From positions 1 to 64,000 of the forward strand of contig NZ_JOBL01000100.1 in NCBI RefSeq assembly GCF_000716335.1: a stretch of DNA of 64,000 nt, written 5' to 3'. The stretch's first letter is position 1. Each line of letters opens with the position of its first letter. Positions 62,664 through 64,000 of this stretch are shown piece after piece. The position numbers and the translations under genes are program-made. The notes beneath the pieces were generated by a model, which had not been told where the DNA came from, ran no database searches, and was given only the letters and a program-made list of their open reading frames with translations. Source of the DNA: Streptomyces sp. NRRL S-118 (lineage in GTDB: Bacteria > Actinomycetota > Actinomycetes > Streptomycetales > Streptomycetaceae).

Positions 62664-63718
62664 TCGTCCTGCCCGGCGATCCGGTAGCCCTCGAGGCCCG
62701 GCCCGTCGTCGACGGTCAGGTCGCAGCCCTCGCCGGGGACCGGCCGGTTCCAGTGGACCAGCGCCTTGGCCTTCGGCAGCGTCGGCGCGACCCGCGGGAT
62801 GTCGGCGTACCAGTCGCGCTGGCGCTGCGGGCGCGCCGGGTCGGGCGCGGTGGCGAACTCGGCGAGCATGAGCGGCTTGTCGCCGGAGATGTGGGCGCGC
62901 AGCCAGTCGTAGGAGGGCCGCTGGCTGCGGTCGAAGTCCAGCCAGGTGGTCGACCTGTGGCAGAGGTAGTAGTTGTACTGGTCCATGCCGATCCAGTCGA
63001 CGTACGCGTCGCCCGGGTACAGCGCCTTCATCTGCCGGGCGTGGCCCAGGTAGCCGGAGACCGTCCACACCCACACCACGTTGTCCACGCCGAGCCGGGC
63101 GAAGCGGTCGTGCAGGTGGCGCCAGGCGGCGACGAACTCCTCGGGCGTGCCCGCGCCCTCCTTGATGCGGAAGTCGGTCTCCTGGTCGAAGGAGAGGAAG
63201 ACGCGTTTGCCGTACGCCTTGATGCGGCGGGCCTGCGGATCGATGACGTCCTCGTCGTACGCGCCGGAGGCGATGTTCCTCCAACCGAGCTGCCGCTCGG
63301 TCCAGTTCGCGTGGTGGGGCTCGGTCCAGACGGTGGACTCCCAGGCGAGCATCAGCAGCCGCTCGCGACCGAGTTCCCGCTCGTCGGGGGTGAGGAGCTG
63401 TCCGTCGAGCTCCGTGCCGGACATGTCGTGGTAGTTGTAGACGAGGTCGAGCTTCCGGCCGATCCTGCGCTCGAACCCGTGGACGGCGTCCGTGAGGGAG
63501 CCGTTGGCCGCGTACGGCACGTAGGCGCCCCACCAGGCCCCGCACGGGGGTTCCAGCAGCGCGGTCGGCGCGCACGGACCCCGCGGTGCGTCGCCGGAGG
63601 CACCGCCCGGCCGGGTGGCGGTCCATACACCGAGGCCGAGGAGCAGCGCCCCGACGACGGCGAGCACCAGCGCGGTGACCGGGCGGGGGCGGCGGCCGCC
63701 GGTGTGCCGCCCGCTCAT
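62633..63718 (-). CDS. Exported GH26-like glycoside hydrolase (beta-mannanase fold)
   Basis: 361 residues from the ATG (MSGRHTGGRRPRPVTAL). N-terminal signal or anchor about 14-36. The GH26 pattern is visible: WWGAYVPYAANGSL near the start, VFLSFDQETDF (candidate acid/base E180), NVVWVWTVSGY, YVDWIGMDQYNYY and KPLMLAEFATA (candidate nucleophile E287). The 107-residue gap between the glutamates is right for this family. It may trim or release the polysaccharide made by this cluster. Its start overlaps the next upstream gene by 4 bp, so it belongs to an operon that continues off the right edge. Confidence 0.83.
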   Translation of the reverse strand: MSGRHTGGRRPRPVTALVLAVVGALLLGLGVWTATRPGGASGDAPRGPCAPTALLEPPCGAWWGAYVPYAANGSLTDAVHGFERRIGRKLDLVYNYHDMSGTELDGQLLTPDERELGRERLLMLAWESTVWTEPHHANWTERQLGWRNIASGAYDEDVIDPQARRIKAYGKRVFLSFDQETDFRIKEGAGTPEEFVAAWRHLHDRFARLGVDNVVWVWTVSGYLGHARQMKALYPGDAYVDWIGMDQYNYYLCHRSTTWLDFDRSQRPSYDWLRAHISGDKPLMLAEFATAPDPARPQRQRDWYADIPRVAPTLPKAKALVHWNRPVPGEGCDLTVDDGPGLEGYRIAGQDDYFRQPLPPR

Positions 63719-64000
63719 CGGTCCGGTCCGTCGGGTCCGGCGCGTCCGGCGGCGCCGCGGGTGGCCGCGGGGAGCGGCACTCCGGGCAGGGCGGCCACCA
63801 CCGTCGCGAAGGCGGCCAGCGGGACCAGGAACGCGGTCGCCGAGAACCCCTCCAGCAGGAACAGCGTGGTCGCGGTCAGCGTGGCCAGCGACAGGCTCAC
63901 CGGCGCCGCCAGCGCCAGCGCCTCCAGCCGCGCCCCGGGCCGCAGCCCGCGCGGCTGCGGGTGCAGCAGGGCGAGGCCGGGCCCGAAGGCGACGAAGGCG
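63715..64000 (-). CDS. Membrane protein, 5' end beyond the window
   Basis: Partial: the frame is open to the right edge. The visible C-terminal 94 residues include two hydrophobic stretches (LALAAPVSLSLATLTATTLF and FLVPLAAFATVVAALPG) and end in a Pro/Gly/Arg-rich tail. The stop overlaps the GH26-like start (ATGA). High hydrophobicity and the neighbours suggest a polymerase, ligase or other integral membrane component of the polysaccharide cluster, but nothing more can be said. Confidence 0.6.
   Translation of the reverse strand, partial: AFVAFGPGLALLHPQPRGLRPGARLEALALAAPVSLSLATLTATTLFLLEGFSATAFLVPLAAFATVVAALPGVPLPAATRGAAGRAGPDGPDR

Overview
The window is a high-GC actinobacterial chromosome segment, almost certainly Streptomyces. 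The evidence is codon third positions that are almost all G or C, many GTG starts, 4-bp GTGA gene overlaps, a WhiB protein, coenzyme F420 genes, several LytR-CpsA-Psr (LCP) proteins and LAXTG-type sortase substrates. The gene order from the adenosylhomocysteinase through manA, the SIS protein, manB, DUF3499, whiB, cofD/cofE, the sugar-phosphate nucleotidylyltransferase, LCP genes, acyl-CoA dehydrogenase, purE/purK and a GtrA protein matches, from memory, the conserved actinobacterial core (S. coelicolor around SCO3020-3070; M. tuberculosis Rv3245c-Rv3277). No database search was run.

Region by region: 1-217 holds what looks like the leader and promoter of an rRNA operon running off the left edge. 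270-3168 has a SpoIIM-family membrane protein, an RDD membrane protein and a hypothetical protein. 3370-13212 is metabolic: ahcY, a cation-efflux transporter, mannose activation (manA, SIS protein, manB), a Trm112-like protein, DUF3499 and a zincin-like protein without its metal motif. 13218-18502 is a two-gene envelope operon, a giant membrane glycosyltransferase with a Gln/Tyr tail and a secreted DUF5719 protein. 18814-24978 has whiB, a cysteine dioxygenase-like protein, the F420 genes cofD/fbiA and cofE/fbiB, an AlkA-like glycosylase and a mannose-1-phosphate guanylyltransferase-like enzyme. 25089-38648 is a cell-wall region: a PGRP-type amidase, five LCP proteins, a GT2 enzyme, and a TIGR03089 protein, thioesterase and secreted beta-propeller.

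39090-50349 holds an acyl-CoA dehydrogenase, a UDP-glucose dehydrogenase, a CGNR regulator divergent from two tandem glyoxalase-fold genes, two M19 dipeptidases (one apparently dead), purK-purE, a GtrA protein and a two-component system. 50849-52348 is a POT peptide transporter. 52445-56442 is a tightly overlapping four-gene operon of surface proteins with two sortase-signal proteins (LAETG and LPRTG), a DUF916-like protein and another membrane-anchored protein; it resembles the WxL/DUF916 loci of Firmicutes and is the best candidate for a little-described system. 56617-59258 is an anti-sigma / anti-anti-sigma / sigma factor module. 59375-64000 is an envelope-polysaccharide cluster: DegT-type aminotransferase, Wzx-like flippase with an extra C-terminal membrane domain, GH26-like glycosidase and a truncated membrane protein.

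The long gene-poor gaps contain short-period GC-rich tandem repeats and no convincing gene. I see no CRISPR array, insertion sequence or tRNA gene.
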